From: Thermocrispum agreste DSM 44070
Lineage (GTDB): Bacteria > Actinomycetota > Actinomycetes > Mycobacteriales > Pseudonocardiaceae
DNA: 64,000 bases
Assembly: GCF_000427905.1 (NCBI RefSeq)
Contig: NZ_KE386604.1
Location: 434,001-498,000, forward strand
Direction of reading: 5' to 3'
In this document: positions 18,557 to 27,206 of the stretch, one piece after another
Numbering within the stretch: position 1 is the first letter of the stretch
Layout: every line of letters begins with the position of its first letter
Notes under the pieces: generated by a model
What the model saw: the letters and a program-made list of their open reading frames with translations, nothing else
The model's database searches: none
What the model was told of the DNA's origin: nothing
Made by a program: the position numbers and the translations under genes

Positions 18557-19438
18557 TCAGCGCTTCGGCTTCACCCGCGGGCAGTCCGCACAGGCTTCGC
18601 CGTCGTTGACCAGGTAGGCGAAGCAGCAGGACTCGCGCCGCCGAACCCAGCACGGCGTTCCGTCCACGGTCTGGCAGCGCAGTGTGCTGGCCGAGGTGAA
18701 CGGCGCGAGCGCGTCGGGCAGGACCAGCGCGGCGTCCGCCACGCCCGCTCCTTCGTCGCCGCCGAGCTGGCCGGCCATCCAGAGCCCGGTGTCCAACGCA
18801 TCGGTGGCCGTCGCCCACCACGTGTGCGGGCCGAACCGCACCGCCGGGCGGTAGCTGGCGATGAAGCGGGCGGCATGTCCGGCGAATCGTGCGCGCAGCA
18901 AAGCGGCGAGCGCTTGCGCCGAAGCGACGGTCGTGGCGGCGCGGGTGCCCGCCGCAGGGTCGTTGGGGAGGCAGACGAACTCGTCAGCCGTCACCGCAAC
19001 GCCCGAGACGTCCGGCCGCCCCTGCGGTGAGATCCGTACGTGAAGATCGGACGGCCGCAGCGACGGCACCCGGCGTCGGTGATGGAAGAGCATCGCCGCG
19101 TAGATGGCGATCGCGGACAGATACCACCAGCGCAGGTAGCCGGCTGCGGTGCGCTCGGGAGCCTCGCCGTGTTCCTCCCGCAGCCATCGCAGTATCTGCT
19201 CATGCCACAAGGCGAGGCCGGGACTGCCCGGTGACAACAGTTCGTCGCAGCGATGCCACCCCTGGCCCGTCGGCAGGCCGTGCTCCAAACGCAGCCACGC
19301 GGGCGGGAGCTGCCTGATGGACTCGGCTAGCCCAAGTGGGTCACGTGGCGCCGGACCCGCCGCTTGCGGAGCGGCCGCGCGAGCTGGGCCAGCCGCCGGG
19401 GGAGCCGCTGTGCGGGTCGCGAGACGGTCGGCCGTCAT
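18557..19438 (-). CDS. FhuF-like ferric siderophore reductase [2Fe-2S]
   Basis: 293 residues. The C-terminus carries Cys-Cys-x10-Cys-x2-Cys, the exact spacing of the FhuF-family [2Fe-2S] site (RESCCFAYL, then ACADCPRV). The preceding 250 residues are the mostly helical, His/Trp-containing FhuF-type domain. Such cytoplasmic proteins reduce ferric siderophores to release iron. I chose the ATG at 19438 because an IdeR-like iron box ends 34 bp upstream; a longer frame to 19567 would run through the operator. The N-terminal 30 residues are Ala/Pro-rich. It separates lsr2 from clpC and looks like an insertion into that pair. Confidence 0.82.
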   Translation of the reverse strand: MTADRLATRTAAPPAAGPARAAAPQAAGPAPRDPLGLAESIRQLPPAWLRLEHGLPTGQGWHRCDELLSPGSPGLALWHEQILRWLREEHGEAPERTAAGYLRWWYLSAIAIYAAMLFHHRRRVPSLRPSDLHVRISPQGRPDVSGVAVTADEFVCLPNDPAAGTRAATTVASAQALAALLRARFAGHAARFIASYRPAVRFGPHTWWATATDALDTGLWMAGQLGGDEGAGVADAALVLPDALAPFTSASTLRCQTVDGTPCWVRRRESCCFAYLVNDGEACADCPRVKPKR

Positions 19439-19471
19439 GTGACGAGCCCCTCTGTGGAAAACGAACGGGAG

Positions 19472-19490
19472 TAAGGCTTGCCTAACCTTA
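19472..19490 (-). promoter_or_regulatory. IdeR/DtxR-type iron box
   Basis: TAAGGCTTGCCTAACCTTA is a 19-bp imperfect palindrome matching 15 of 19 positions of the IdeR/DmdR consensus. It lies 34 bp upstream of the FhuF-like start, where a bound iron-loaded repressor would block transcription. It predicts iron-repressed expression. Confidence 0.8.
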
Positions 19491-19548
19491 CTGGGCGCAC
19501 TCGGCTGCTTCGGCAGGCGGGTGAGCGTACGGCCGTCGGGACCAGTGT

Positions 19549-19565
19549 GTTCGCGCTTAGCGGAC
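19549..19565 (+). promoter_or_regulatory. ClgR-like operator upstream of clpC
   Basis: GTTCGC-GCTTA-GCGGAC is an inverted repeat (5 of 6 arm matches) containing the CGC-N5-GCG core recognised by ClgR, the activator of clp genes in actinobacteria. It is about 190 bp before clpC. It also lies near the divergent iron box, so the 19.44-19.75 kb gap serves two oppositely directed promoters. Confidence 0.55.
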
Positions 19566-19752
19566 ACGCTGCGTAGGCAGGAATCCTGTGACGAGCAGAC
19601 TCGTTGTCTCGGGCGAGCCCGCAGGGTGGAATACAGCTGAGTGGTTACGCCGCGGCAATGGTGTGGCTACTACAGTGGCATTACGGTGCTGCACACATCA
19701 CGTTGTTCAGGCGTGGTGGCCCAGACACCGCCAACGCAGTCAGGGAGTAGAG

Positions 19753-22311
19753 ATGTTCGAGAGGTTCACCGACCGCGCTCGGCGGGTGGTCGTCCTGGCC
19801 CAGGAAGAGGCCCGGATGCTCAACCACAACTACATCGGCACCGAGCACATCCTCTTGGGCCTGATCCACGAGGGTGAAGGCGTAGCCGCCAAGGCCCTCG
19901 AGTCGCTGGGCATCGCGCTGGAGGGCGTGCGTCAGCAGGTCGAGGAGATCATCGGCCAGGGGCAGCAGGCGCCGAGTGGGCACATCCCGTTCACGCCGCG
20001 CGCCAAGAAGGTGCTCGAGCTGTCGCTTCGGGAGGCGCTGCAGCTCGGCCACAACTACATCGGCACGGAGCACATCCTGCTCGGCCTGATCAGGGAAGGC
20101 GAAGGCGTTGCAGCCCAGGTGCTGGTGAAGCTGGGTGCGGACCTGAACCGCGTGCGGCAGCAGGTGCTGCAACTGCTGTCCGGCTACCAGGGCAAGGAGC
20201 CCGCGGAGGCGGGTACTGGCGGCCGCGAGACGCCGTCCTCGTCGCTGGTGCTCGACCAGTTCGGTCGGAACCTGACGCAGAGCGCACGGGAAGGCAAGCT
20301 TGACCCGGTCATCGGCCGGGAGAAGGAAATCGAGCGGGTCATGCAGGTGCTGTCCCGCCGGACCAAGAACAACCCGGTGCTGATCGGCGAGCCGGGTGTC
20401 GGCAAGACCGCCGTGGTGGAGGGTCTGGCGCAGAACATCGTCAAGGGCGAGGTTCCCGAGACGCTGAAGGACAAGCAGCTGTACACGCTGGACCTCGGCT
20501 CGCTGGTGGCCGGCTCGCGGTACCGCGGTGACTTCGAAGAGCGGCTGAAGAAGGTCCTCAAGGAGATCAAGACCCGCGGCGACATCATCCTGTTCATCGA
20601 CGAGCTGCACACGCTGGTCGGTGCCGGTGCCGCCGAAGGCGCCATCGACGCGGCGTCGATCCTCAAGCCGATGCTGGCCAGGGGCGAGCTGCAGACCATC
20701 GGCGCCACCACGCTCGAGGAGTACCGCAAGTACGTCGAGAAGGACGCGGCGCTGGAGCGGCGGTTCCAGCCCATCCAGGTCGGCGAGCCGAGCCTGGAGC
20801 ACACCATCGAGATCCTCAAGGGCCTGCGCGACCGCTACGAGGCGCACCACCGGGTGACCATCACCGACTCGGCGCTGGTGGCCGCGTCCACGCTGGCCGA
20901 CCGCTACATCAACGACCGCTACCTGCCGGACAAGGCGATCGACCTGATCGACGAGGCCGGGGCGCGGATGCGGATCCGCCGCATGACCGCGCCGCCGGAC
21001 CTGCGCGAGTTCGACGAGAAGATCGCCGAGGTGCGCAGGCAGAAGGAGTCCGCGATCGACGCGCAGGACTTCGAGCGGGCCGCGCGGCTGCGCGACGAGG
21101 AGAAGTCGCTGCTGCAGCAGAAGGCGGAGCGGGAGAAGCAGTGGAAGGACGGTGACCTGGACGTCGTCGCCGAGGTCGACGACGAGCAGATCGCCGAGGT
21201 CCTGGCCAACTGGACCGGCATTCCGGTGTTCAAGCTGACCGAGGAGGAGACCACCCGCCTGCTGCGGATGGAGGAGGAGCTGCACAAGCGGATCATCGGC
21301 CAGGAGGACGCCGTCAAGGCGGTCTCCCAGGCGATCCGCCGGACCCGTGCGGGCCTGAAGGACCCGAAGCGGCCGAGCGGTTCCTTCATCTTCGCTGGCC
21401 CGTCCGGTGTCGGGAAGACCGAGCTGTCCAAGGCGCTTGCCGAGTTCCTGTTCGGCGACGACGACGCCCTGATCCAGATCGACATGGGCGAGTTCCACGA
21501 CCGGTACACCGCGTCGCGGCTGTTCGGTGCCCCGCCCGGGTACGTCGGCTACGAGGAAGGCGGCCAGCTGACCGAGAAGGTCCGCCGCAAGCCGTTCTCC
21601 GTGGTGCTGTTCGACGAGATCGAGAAGGCGCACCAGGAGATCTACAACACCCTGCTGCAGGTGCTGGAGGACGGCAGGCTGACCGACGGCCAGGGCCGCA
21701 CGGTCGACTTCAAGAACACGGTGCTGATCTTCACCTCGAACCTGGGCACGCAGGACATCTCCAAGTCCGTCAGCCTCGGGTTCTCGTCCAAGACGGACGA
21801 CGTGGGCCAGTACGAGCGGATGAAGCAGAAGGTCCACGAGGAGATGAAGAAGCACTTCCGGCCGGAGTTCCTCAACCGGATCGACGACATCATCGTGTTC
21901 CACCAGCTGACCGAGGACCAGATCGTGCAGATGGTGGACCTGATGATCAGCCGGGTCGAGGAGCAGCTCAAGAACAAGGACATGGGTCTCGAGCTGACCG
22001 ACAAGGCCAAGCGGCTGCTCGCCCGCCGGGGCTTCGACCGGGTGCTGGGTGCCCGTCCGTTGCGCCGGACGATCCAGCGCGAGATCGAGGACCAGCTGTC
22101 CGAGAAGATCCTGTTCGGCGAGGTCAAGCCGGGCCAGATCATCGTGGTCGACGTCGAGGGCTGGGACGGCAAGTCCGACTCGCCCATCGACAAGGCCAAG
22201 TTCACCTTCCGCGGTGAGCCGAAGCCGAAGGCCGTGCCGGACGCTCCGCCGGTCGACGTGGCCGCGGCCAGCGGTGGCGAAGGCGGCGAGAAGGCGGCCG
22301 AGAGCGAGTAA
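19753..22311 (+). CDS. clpC: ATP-dependent Clp protease ATPase subunit ClpC
   Basis: Class I AAA+ unfoldase (852 aa) that feeds proteins to ClpP. The N domain repeats [13 protein letters not shown] twice (residues about 25 and 100). Walker A sites GEPGVGKT (about 213) and GPSGVGKT (about 550) mark the two ATPase domains. A UVR-type coiled segment ([16 protein letters not shown]) sits between them. Start ATG 19753 ([10 protein letters not shown]) follows GGGAGTAGAG; the frame is open upstream but that part is not homologous. Likely controlled by ClgR via the box upstream. Confidence 0.98.
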   Translation: MFERFTDRARRVVVLAQEEARMLNHNYIGTEHILLGLIHEGEGVAAKALESLGIALEGVRQQVEEIIGQGQQAPSGHIPFTPRAKKVLELSLREALQLGHNYIGTEHILLGLIREGEGVAAQVLVKLGADLNRVRQQVLQLLSGYQGKEPAEAGTGGRETPSSSLVLDQFGRNLTQSAREGKLDPVIGREKEIERVMQVLSRRTKNNPVLIGEPGVGKTAVVEGLAQNIVKGEVPETLKDKQLYTLDLGSLVAGSRYRGDFEERLKKVLKEIKTRGDIILFIDELHTLVGAGAAEGAIDAASILKPMLARGELQTIGATTLEEYRKYVEKDAALERRFQPIQVGEPSLEHTIEILKGLRDRYEAHHRVTITDSALVAASTLADRYINDRYLPDKAIDLIDEAGARMRIRRMTAPPDLREFDEKIAEVRRQKESAIDAQDFERAARLRDEEKSLLQQKAEREKQWKDGDLDVVAEVDDEQIAEVLANWTGIPVFKLTEEETTRLLRMEEELHKRIIGQEDAVKAVSQAIRRTRAGLKDPKRPSGSFIFAGPSGVGKTELSKALAEFLFGDDDALIQIDMGEFHDRYTASRLFGAPPGYVGYEEGGQLTEKVRRKPFSVVLFDEIEKAHQEIYNTLLQVLEDGRLTDGQGRTVDFKNTVLIFTSNLGTQDISKSVSLGFSSKTDDVGQYERMKQKVHEEMKKHFRPEFLNRIDDIIVFHQLTEDQIVQMVDLMISRVEEQLKNKDMGLELTDKAKRLLARRGFDRVLGARPLRRTIQREIEDQLSEKILFGEVKPGQIIVVDVEGWDGKSDSPIDKAKFTFRGEPKPKAVPDAPPVDVAAASGGEGGEKAAESE

Positions 22312-22323
22312 GCACGCCGGGCT

Positions 22324-22368
22324 GAACGACGGCGGGTTCGCAGGGTTCTGCGGGCCCGCCGTTCGTTC
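22324..22368 (+). terminator. Strong hairpin after clpC
   Basis: GAACGACGGCGGG pairs with CCCGCCGTTCGTTC (one bulged base) around an inner CGCAG/CTGCG stem. It starts 13 bp after the clpC stop. There is no clear U-tract, so it may be a GC-type actinobacterial terminator. Confidence 0.6.
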
Positions 22369-22517
22369 GTGCAACGCCGGGCGCCCGGTTCCGGTGTGGT
22401 GGCCGGTCGGGTGCGCCGCGGGCGGCCGGGTGCGGTCCCGCCAAGGTGCGGTTGCAGCCTGGCATCGAATGATCGTCCGGGCCTGCGTGGGCACGGTGAG
22501 TGCGGCATGCTGACGCC

Positions 22518-23540
22518 GTGACCGTGCTCCCCGGGGACTTCGACGAGACCACCCGGACGCGGCGTCAGCGGCGCCCGGGCGAAAAGCCGTTCGGTGTCGT
22601 CCTGGTGGCGCTGGCCACGCTGTATGCCGCGTTCGCGCTGTGGCGGCTGGTCGCCTCGGGGTTGTACGACCTGGACGGCAACGGCCTGACCGTCGCCGCG
22701 TTGGCTCTCACCCCGTACCTGGCGGCTACCGGCGTGGTGCTCAGCCTGTTCGTGGCGCTGTTCCGCCGGTGGGGGTCAGCGGTCGTGGTGTTCGCCCTGA
22801 GCGCCGCACTGGGACTGACCCTCGTGCCCCGCTACTTCGCCGACGGTCAGCCAGGCACCGGTGGCCCGGTGCTGCGCGTGATGGCGGTGAATCTGTATTA
22901 CGGCGAGGCTGACGCGGCCGCCGTGGTGTCGCTGGTTCGTCAGCGTGCAGTCGACGTTCTTGCGGTGACGGAGCTGACCCCTGCCGCAGCCAAGCGGCTC
23001 GAGCAGGCCGGGTTGGGGGAGGTGCTGCCGCATCAGCATTTCCAGCCGGCTGCGGCGGCCGCGGGCTCGGGCGTGGCGTCCCGGTATCCGCTGGTGGCGA
23101 TCGATCTGGCCGGACCGTCGAGCTTCCGGCAACCGAGTGCGGCCGTGCACGTCGAGGACCAGGTGGTGGAGGTGGTCGCGGTGCACGCCATGCCGCCGGT
23201 CGACGATTCCCGCGCATGGGCGGCGGACCTGCGCAGCCTGCCGCGCGCCAACAAGGAGGGCGCGGTCCGGGTGCTGGCCGGGGACTTCAACGCCACGCTC
23301 GACCACGCCGAGTTCCGGAGGCTGCTGACCCGCGGGTACGTGGACGCGGCGGACCAGCTCGGGCTGGGCATGATGGCGACGTGGCCGCGGGAGCGCAGCC
23401 TGCCGCCGGTGACGATCGACCACGTTCTGATCGACTCCCGGGCCGCGGTGCGCAACTTCCAGGTCGTCGACCTTCCCGGCTCGGATCACCGCGCGATCCT
23501 GGCGACCGTGCGGCTGCCCGGGTCGGCTTGGAGCGGCTAG
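22518..23540 (+). CDS. Membrane-anchored endonuclease/exonuclease/phosphatase family protein
   Basis: 340 residues. Three transmembrane helices (about residues 24-45, 52-77 and 83-103) precede an extracytoplasmic EEP domain. EEP hallmarks are visible: VMAVNLYYGEAD (metal Asn), VDVLAVTEL (metal Glu), LAGDFNATL (Asp/Asn), and the C-terminal TIDHVLID and GSDHRAI (Asp-His). Such proteins act on phosphodiesters (nucleic acid, lipids or inositol phosphates); the substrate cannot be told. GTG 22518 is chosen over GTG 22500 because both give the same core. Single-gene transcript. Confidence 0.85.
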   Translation: MTVLPGDFDETTRTRRQRRPGEKPFGVVLVALATLYAAFALWRLVASGLYDLDGNGLTVAALALTPYLAATGVVLSLFVALFRRWGSAVVVFALSAALGLTLVPRYFADGQPGTGGPVLRVMAVNLYYGEADAAAVVSLVRQRAVDVLAVTELTPAAAKRLEQAGLGEVLPHQHFQPAAAAAGSGVASRYPLVAIDLAGPSSFRQPSAAVHVEDQVVEVVAVHAMPPVDDSRAWAADLRSLPRANKEGAVRVLAGDFNATLDHAEFRRLLTRGYVDAADQLGLGMMATWPRERSLPPVTIDHVLIDSRAAVRNFQVVDLPGSDHRAILATVRLPGSAWSG

Positions 23541-24022
23541 GGGCGGTGTCCTGAGGGCAGCGCAGCGGTTGCGGGCACGCCTTGCCGGACTGCGTGGGTT
23601 TTCGCCGTTCTCGGGGGGCTGGAACGACCACCGCCACCGTCGGAGCCACAGCTTCCGGCATGCAGTAGCTGGCGCGGGCACTTGGAGTCGTAGCTTCTGG
23701 CATGGAGTGGCTGGCTGGGGGCGATCGGAGCCGCTGCTTTCGGTTTTGAGTGGCTGGCGCGGGCACTTGGAGTCGCTGCTTCCGGTACCGAGCCGCTGCC
23801 TCAGGCATCGAGCCACTGCTACCGCACTGGCCGCATGGGGTGTACGCGCCGTTCACTGCGTCAGCCGTGGCGCCGTTCGGCGTAGAGCGGCCGCGATTCC
23901 GTCCGGGAAACGGAAATAGCTGGTGCTCTTCGTTCGACAAGTCTCATGTCGCCGGATCCCGGCGGCGCCTGGTGGTTTCCGGTGCGGATTGTCAGCTGGT
24001 GGTGGTTGCTACGAACGGCCAG
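23541..24022. other. Repeat-bearing spacer upstream of the TMEM175-like gene
   Basis: No gene. The central part is a 42/43-bp tandem repeat; 23830-24022 is unique, somewhat AT-richer sequence presumably with the promoter of the next gene. Confidence 0.55.
23642..23825. repeat. 42/43-bp tandem repeat, about 4 copies
   Basis: Units start with GGAGYCGYWGCTTCYGG or a variant at 23642, 23684, 23727 and 23769. Copies one, two and four share the most, with GCGCGGGCACTT at the ends of units one and three. From about 23790 the array breaks down into shorter GAGCCGCTGC-type pieces. Confidence 0.8.
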
Positions 24023-24646
24023 GTGAACGACTCGAACGGGGTCGATCGCATCGTCGGCCTGTCCGACGGGGTGTTCGCCATCGCCCTCACGCTGCTCGCG
24101 CTGCCGCTCGTGGACGCCGACATCCGTGCCGGCGAGGTGGCGGAGAGCCTGCTCGAGGTCGTTCCGCAGCTGCTGGCGTTCGCGCTGAGCTTCGTCGTCA
24201 TCGGCCGGTACTGGCGAGTGCACCATCGGGTGTATGCGCGCATCGAGCGGACCGACGCCGCGTTGGTGGGACTGAACCTGCTGTTCCTGTTCTGGGTGGC
24301 GTTGCTTCCGTTCCCCACCGCGGTGCTGGGCGAGCACGGTGACACCGCCGCCGCGGTGGTGTTGTACGCCCTCACGATCATCCTCACTGGGCTTTCGTCC
24401 ACCGGTATGTGGTGGTACGCCGCAGTGGGACGGGCCCGCCTTCGTGCGGACGGCCGGGTACTGACCCGCTCGGATCTCGATCGGGAAGAGCTTCGGCAGA
24501 GCCTCGCCGGAGGCGCCGCGGTCGTCACCGGGTTCGTCCCGTCGATTCCGCTGGCGTTCGTCGATCCGACCCTCGCCGAGTTGTCCTGGCTGCTGGTGAT
24601 CCCGATGGGGCACCTGCTCGGATGGGTGGCGCGGCGCGCGGGCTGA
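24023..24646 (+). CDS. TMEM175-family (DUF1211) potassium channel-like membrane protein
   Basis: About 207 residues with six transmembrane helices. The first helix carries R-x3-LSDGVFAIALTLL, the TMEM175/DUF1211 signature in which FSD is usual; here Phe is Leu. Bacterial TMEM175 proteins form K+-permeable tetramers in the plasma membrane. The Phe-to-Leu change is in the pore-lining motif, so conductance could differ. Start is uncertain: GTG 24023 is the last before the motif, and other GTGs lie shortly upstream in frame. Confidence 0.78.
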   Translation: MNDSNGVDRIVGLSDGVFAIALTLLALPLVDADIRAGEVAESLLEVVPQLLAFALSFVVIGRYWRVHHRVYARIERTDAALVGLNLLFLFWVALLPFPTAVLGEHGDTAAAVVLYALTIILTGLSSTGMWWYAAVGRARLRADGRVLTRSDLDREELRQSLAGGAAVVTGFVPSIPLAFVDPTLAELSWLLVIPMGHLLGWVARRAG

Positions 24647-24984
24647 CCGATCCGGGACTTGCGCGGTGTGTGCCGCCCAGCTCACCCGTTCTTGGCTGAG
24701 CTTGCCGGGGTGCTTGTTTCGGTCGGTGGGGTGCTCGCTGGCTTGTTGTCCCGGTCGGGCCTGCCGGGGGTGCTTGTTTCGGCCGGTGGGGTGACGCAGG
24801 CTCGTTGTCCCGGCCGAGCCTGCGGGGCGCCAGTCTTGCTTCTCCGGCTGCCGGTTCGACGTGCGAGTCCGTTCGCCGTCCGCAGCCGCTGGTCGGCGGT
24901 GTCCCGGGCGGGGCGAGCCACTAGGGTGCTGATCAAGCCGCAGAGCAGCCAGTTCGTGGTCACACTCGCACAGAAGGAGCCCAG
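24647..24984. other. Spacer with 60-bp duplication before the hydrolase gene
   Basis: No gene. A 60-bp direct duplication occupies the middle; the last 100 bp are unique and include AGAAGGAGCCC, the ribosome-binding site of the following GTG. Confidence 0.55.
24703..24822. repeat. 60-bp tandem duplication
   Basis: Two copies, with TGCTTGTTTCGG at 24711 and again at 24771. Both also contain TTGTTGTCCCGG or a close variant at matching offsets. Confidence 0.8.
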
Positions 24985-25743
24985 GTGAGCGGCCGTCGCG
25001 GTGTCGTTGAGTTCGGCGGGGCCGGCCGCCCCATCGTGCTGCTGCACGGGTTGATGGGCCGGGCGACGACGTGGTGGCCGGTGGCGAAGTGGCTGACGGC
25101 CCACGGCCGGGTGGTCGGGCTGGACGCCCGCGCGCACGGCCGTAACCCACACCGGGAGGCCGTCGCGACGGAGCAGTTCGCGGACGACGTCGCCGCGTGG
25201 GTGCGCGAGCAGGCCGATGGGCCTGCGGTGTTGATCGGGCACTCGATGGGTGGCCTGCACGCGATGGTGGCCGCGGCTCGGCACCCGGAGCTGGTCCGCG
25301 GGGTCGTGGTGGAGGACATGGCCCCTGATCAGCGCGGCAGGACGGTCGAGGCGTGGCGGCCGTATTTCGACTCGTGGCCCGACGTGTTCACGTCGCTGGC
25401 GCATGTGCGGGAGTTCTTCGCGCCCTACGGCGACTACTTCATCGAGTGCGTGGAGGAGCGGGCCGACGGCTATCACCTGATCGCCGACCTGGACGTCATG
25501 TATCGCATCGCCGCGGAATGGGGCGAGCGGTCGTACTGGCCCTACGTGGACCGGCTTCGCTGCCCGCTGCTGGTGATCGAGGCCGAACGGACCGCGATGC
25601 CGCCGGGGCAGCAGGCCGAGCTGGCTCGCCGCGCCGGCGGGCGCTACGTGCGCGTCCCCGGGACCGGCCACGTGGTGCACGTCGACGCCCCCGACGCCTA
25701 CCGCGAGGCCCTGGAGGCGTTCCTTGCCGACCTTGCCGACTAG
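24985..25743 (+). CDS. Alpha/beta hydrolase
   Basis: 252-residue cytoplasmic alpha/beta-hydrolase fold protein. IVLLHGLMG forms the oxyanion region, GHSMGGLHA (about residue 91) carries the nucleophile Ser, and GTGHVVHVDAP carries the His. The acid is probably in the ERTAMP region. Substrate unknown (esterase, lipase or similar). In M. tuberculosis a putative hydrolase (Rv3591c) also sits between clpC and mutY, so orthology is plausible. GTG 24985 follows AGAAGGAGCCC. Confidence 0.85.
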   Translation: MSGRRGVVEFGGAGRPIVLLHGLMGRATTWWPVAKWLTAHGRVVGLDARAHGRNPHREAVATEQFADDVAAWVREQADGPAVLIGHSMGGLHAMVAAARHPELVRGVVVEDMAPDQRGRTVEAWRPYFDSWPDVFTSLAHVREFFAPYGDYFIECVEERADGYHLIADLDVMYRIAAEWGERSYWPYVDRLRCPLLVIEAERTAMPPGQQAELARRAGGRYVRVPGTGHVVHVDAPDAYREALEAFLADLAD

Positions 25744-25853
25744 CCGGCAGAAGACGCGAACCAGGTGCCGTCTGCGGCTCATCAGTTGTGCCGCCTGTGC
25801 GCCGCCGGTTCGCGATGGCCTGCCGGAAGTGCGGATGGTGACCTGGGGGCCGG

Positions 25854-26264
25854 CTACGGTGTCGGCTCCAGTCGGACGATGTGGCGCCGAGGCGCCGGGG
25901 CGGTCGCCCTGAGTTCGGTGATCCACCTGATGGCGCCGCGCGCCGTGCCCTCTGCGCACACGGACCGTTTCGGCGAGCTGGCGGAAGGAGTCGCCGACAG
26001 CGAAGACAACACGTACCCGATGACGGACATGCGTGAACGGCCAGGGTCGGTGGGCTGTCGGGCGTGGCTGTGCTCGGTGCGCACGGCGCGAGCACAAGCG
26101 GAACACGACGTGTCCGGACCGGCGGCCATGGACGCGGCCGTGAATGAGCAGCCACAGACACCGGTGAGCCGTCCGTCCCCGCGTTGCAGGGCCGCCGCAA
26201 GTTCGACTGTCGAAACGGCGTGATCGACCCCGCCATGGGTGGCCGTCACCCACACCGCATTCAT
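25854..26264 (-). CDS. Small Cys-rich protein divergent from GntR
   Basis: 136 residues from ATG 26264, preceded on its strand by GGGGAAGG. The first 60 residues look like real protein: an opening on the pattern VWVTATHGGVDHAVSTVEL followed by VCGCSF and CSACARA, a Cys-x-Cys ... Cys-x2-Cys arrangement suggesting a zinc ribbon. The rest is less convincing and Arg/Ala/Ser-rich. Similar small proteins often accompany GntR-type regulators in actinomycetes (my recollection; no search done). It shares its promoter gap with gntR, so it may be under that regulator's control. Confidence 0.6.
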   Translation of the reverse strand: MNAVWVTATHGGVDHAVSTVELAAALQRGDGRLTGVCGCSFTAASMAAGPDTSCSACARAVRTEHSHARQPTDPGRSRMSVIGYVLSSLSATPSASSPKRSVCAEGTARGAIRWITELRATAPAPRRHIVRLEPTP

Positions 26265-26340
26265 CTGCCTTCCCCTCTCGCCGGCGAACGGGGCGGTTGG
26301 CGCGAACGATGCCTGAGCCGCACAGGTCGCCGACGGTTAC

Positions 26341-26352
26341 CGTTCTAGAACG
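26341..26352. promoter_or_regulatory. Perfect 12-bp palindrome in the divergent gntR promoter
   Basis: CGTTCTAGAACG reads the same on both strands. Its right half CTAGAACG recurs at 26422-26429. It lies midway between the divergent genes, a natural place for a GntR operator. Confidence 0.5.
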
Positions 26353-26380
26353 AAAGCACGGTGTGACCTAGTACACGTAT

Positions 26381-26409
26381 GCCTGCAAGCGGTGAGAATT
26401 GCCTGCAAG
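26381..26409. promoter_or_regulatory. Paired direct repeats GCCTGCAAG in the gntR promoter
   Basis: GCCTGCAAG occurs at 26381 and 26401, exactly 20 bp apart (two helical turns). The second is part of TTGC-CT-GCAA, an inverted repeat. They lie 40-70 bp before the gntR start and could be tandem operator half-sites. Confidence 0.45.
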
Positions 26410-26450
26410 TCAGCCGGTGTGCTAGAACGCATGCGGCTGACGAGGAGTAC

Positions 26451-27206
26451 ATGATGACGAACGACGAGCGCGCAGCGCCGCCGTACCTGCAGATCGCCGG
26501 GGCGATCCGGGAGAAGATCGTCTCCGGTGAACTGAAGGACGGGGACCGCGTGCCGTCCGCTCGGCAGATCATGCGCGAATGGGGTGTCGCGCTCGCCACG
26601 GCCAACAAGGTGCACTCCGCGCTGCGGGCGGACGGTCTGGTTCGGGCCGTGCCTGGGGTCGGCACGGTCGTGGACACCAAGGGCATGCACCCGCATGCGG
26701 CTGACCGGAGCCTGACCGTCGTGCGCACCGGCAAGATCTACCCGGACGGCCACTACGCCCGTATCCGGAGCGTCGAGCTGGTTCCCGCGCCGGAGCGGGT
26801 GGCCGATGCGCTCGGGACAGCGGAAGGCGCCATCGTGATCCGCCGGGCCAGAACCACCTACCGCCCCGGCGACGTGCCGGTGGCCACGTCGGTGTCGTGG
26901 TTCGACGGCGTGCTGGCCCCACATGCGCCACGACTGCTCGAGGCCGAACGCATCCCTCAGGGCACGTTCGCCTACGTTGCTCAGCAGACGGGACGCGAAC
27001 TCGCGAAGGTGTACACGCAGCTGGCGGCCAGTTCGGCAGACAGTGCGGCGGCGGAACAGCTGGGTGTCGCGCCGGGCTCGCCGGTGCTCGTCAGCCGGGA
27101 TCGGTTCGTCGACGCCCTCGGCGGAGTGATCGAATACGGCGAGTCGACCGCACTCGCGGACCAGTGGGTCTTCGTCGAGTCGAGCGCAGCAAAGGACGGT
27201 CAATGA
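26451..27206 (+). CDS. GntR-family (HutC-type) transcriptional regulator
   Basis: 251 residues. An N-terminal winged helix (YLQIAGAIREKIVSGELKDG, then VPSARQIMREWGV, then TANKVHSALRADGLV) is followed by a UTRA ligand-binding domain (residues about 85-245). Start ATG 26451 (or 26454) follows GACGAGGAG. The stop overlaps the purC ATG, so the regulator and PurC are translated as a pair. The ligand is unknown; coupling to purC suggests a purine-pathway metabolite, but this is inference. The palindromes upstream may be autoregulatory sites. Confidence 0.88.
   Translation: MMTNDERAAPPYLQIAGAIREKIVSGELKDGDRVPSARQIMREWGVALATANKVHSALRADGLVRAVPGVGTVVDTKGMHPHAADRSLTVVRTGKIYPDGHYARIRSVELVPAPERVADALGTAEGAIVIRRARTTYRPGDVPVATSVSWFDGVLAPHAPRLLEAERIPQGTFAYVAQQTGRELAKVYTQLAASSADSAAAEQLGVAPGSPVLVSRDRFVDALGGVIEYGESTALADQWVFVESSAAKDGQ

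Noticed and set aside
18197-19030. 277-codon forward frame over the 36-bp repeat and FhuF-like gene
   Set aside because: The repeat translates openly only because 36 is a multiple of three; the second half is antisense to a gene with a diagnostic iron-sulfur motif.
19681-22494. 937-codon reverse-strand open frame antisense to clpC
   Set aside because: Composition is Leu/Asp/Arg/His shadow of GC-rich coding DNA; the forward frame is an unmistakable ClpC.
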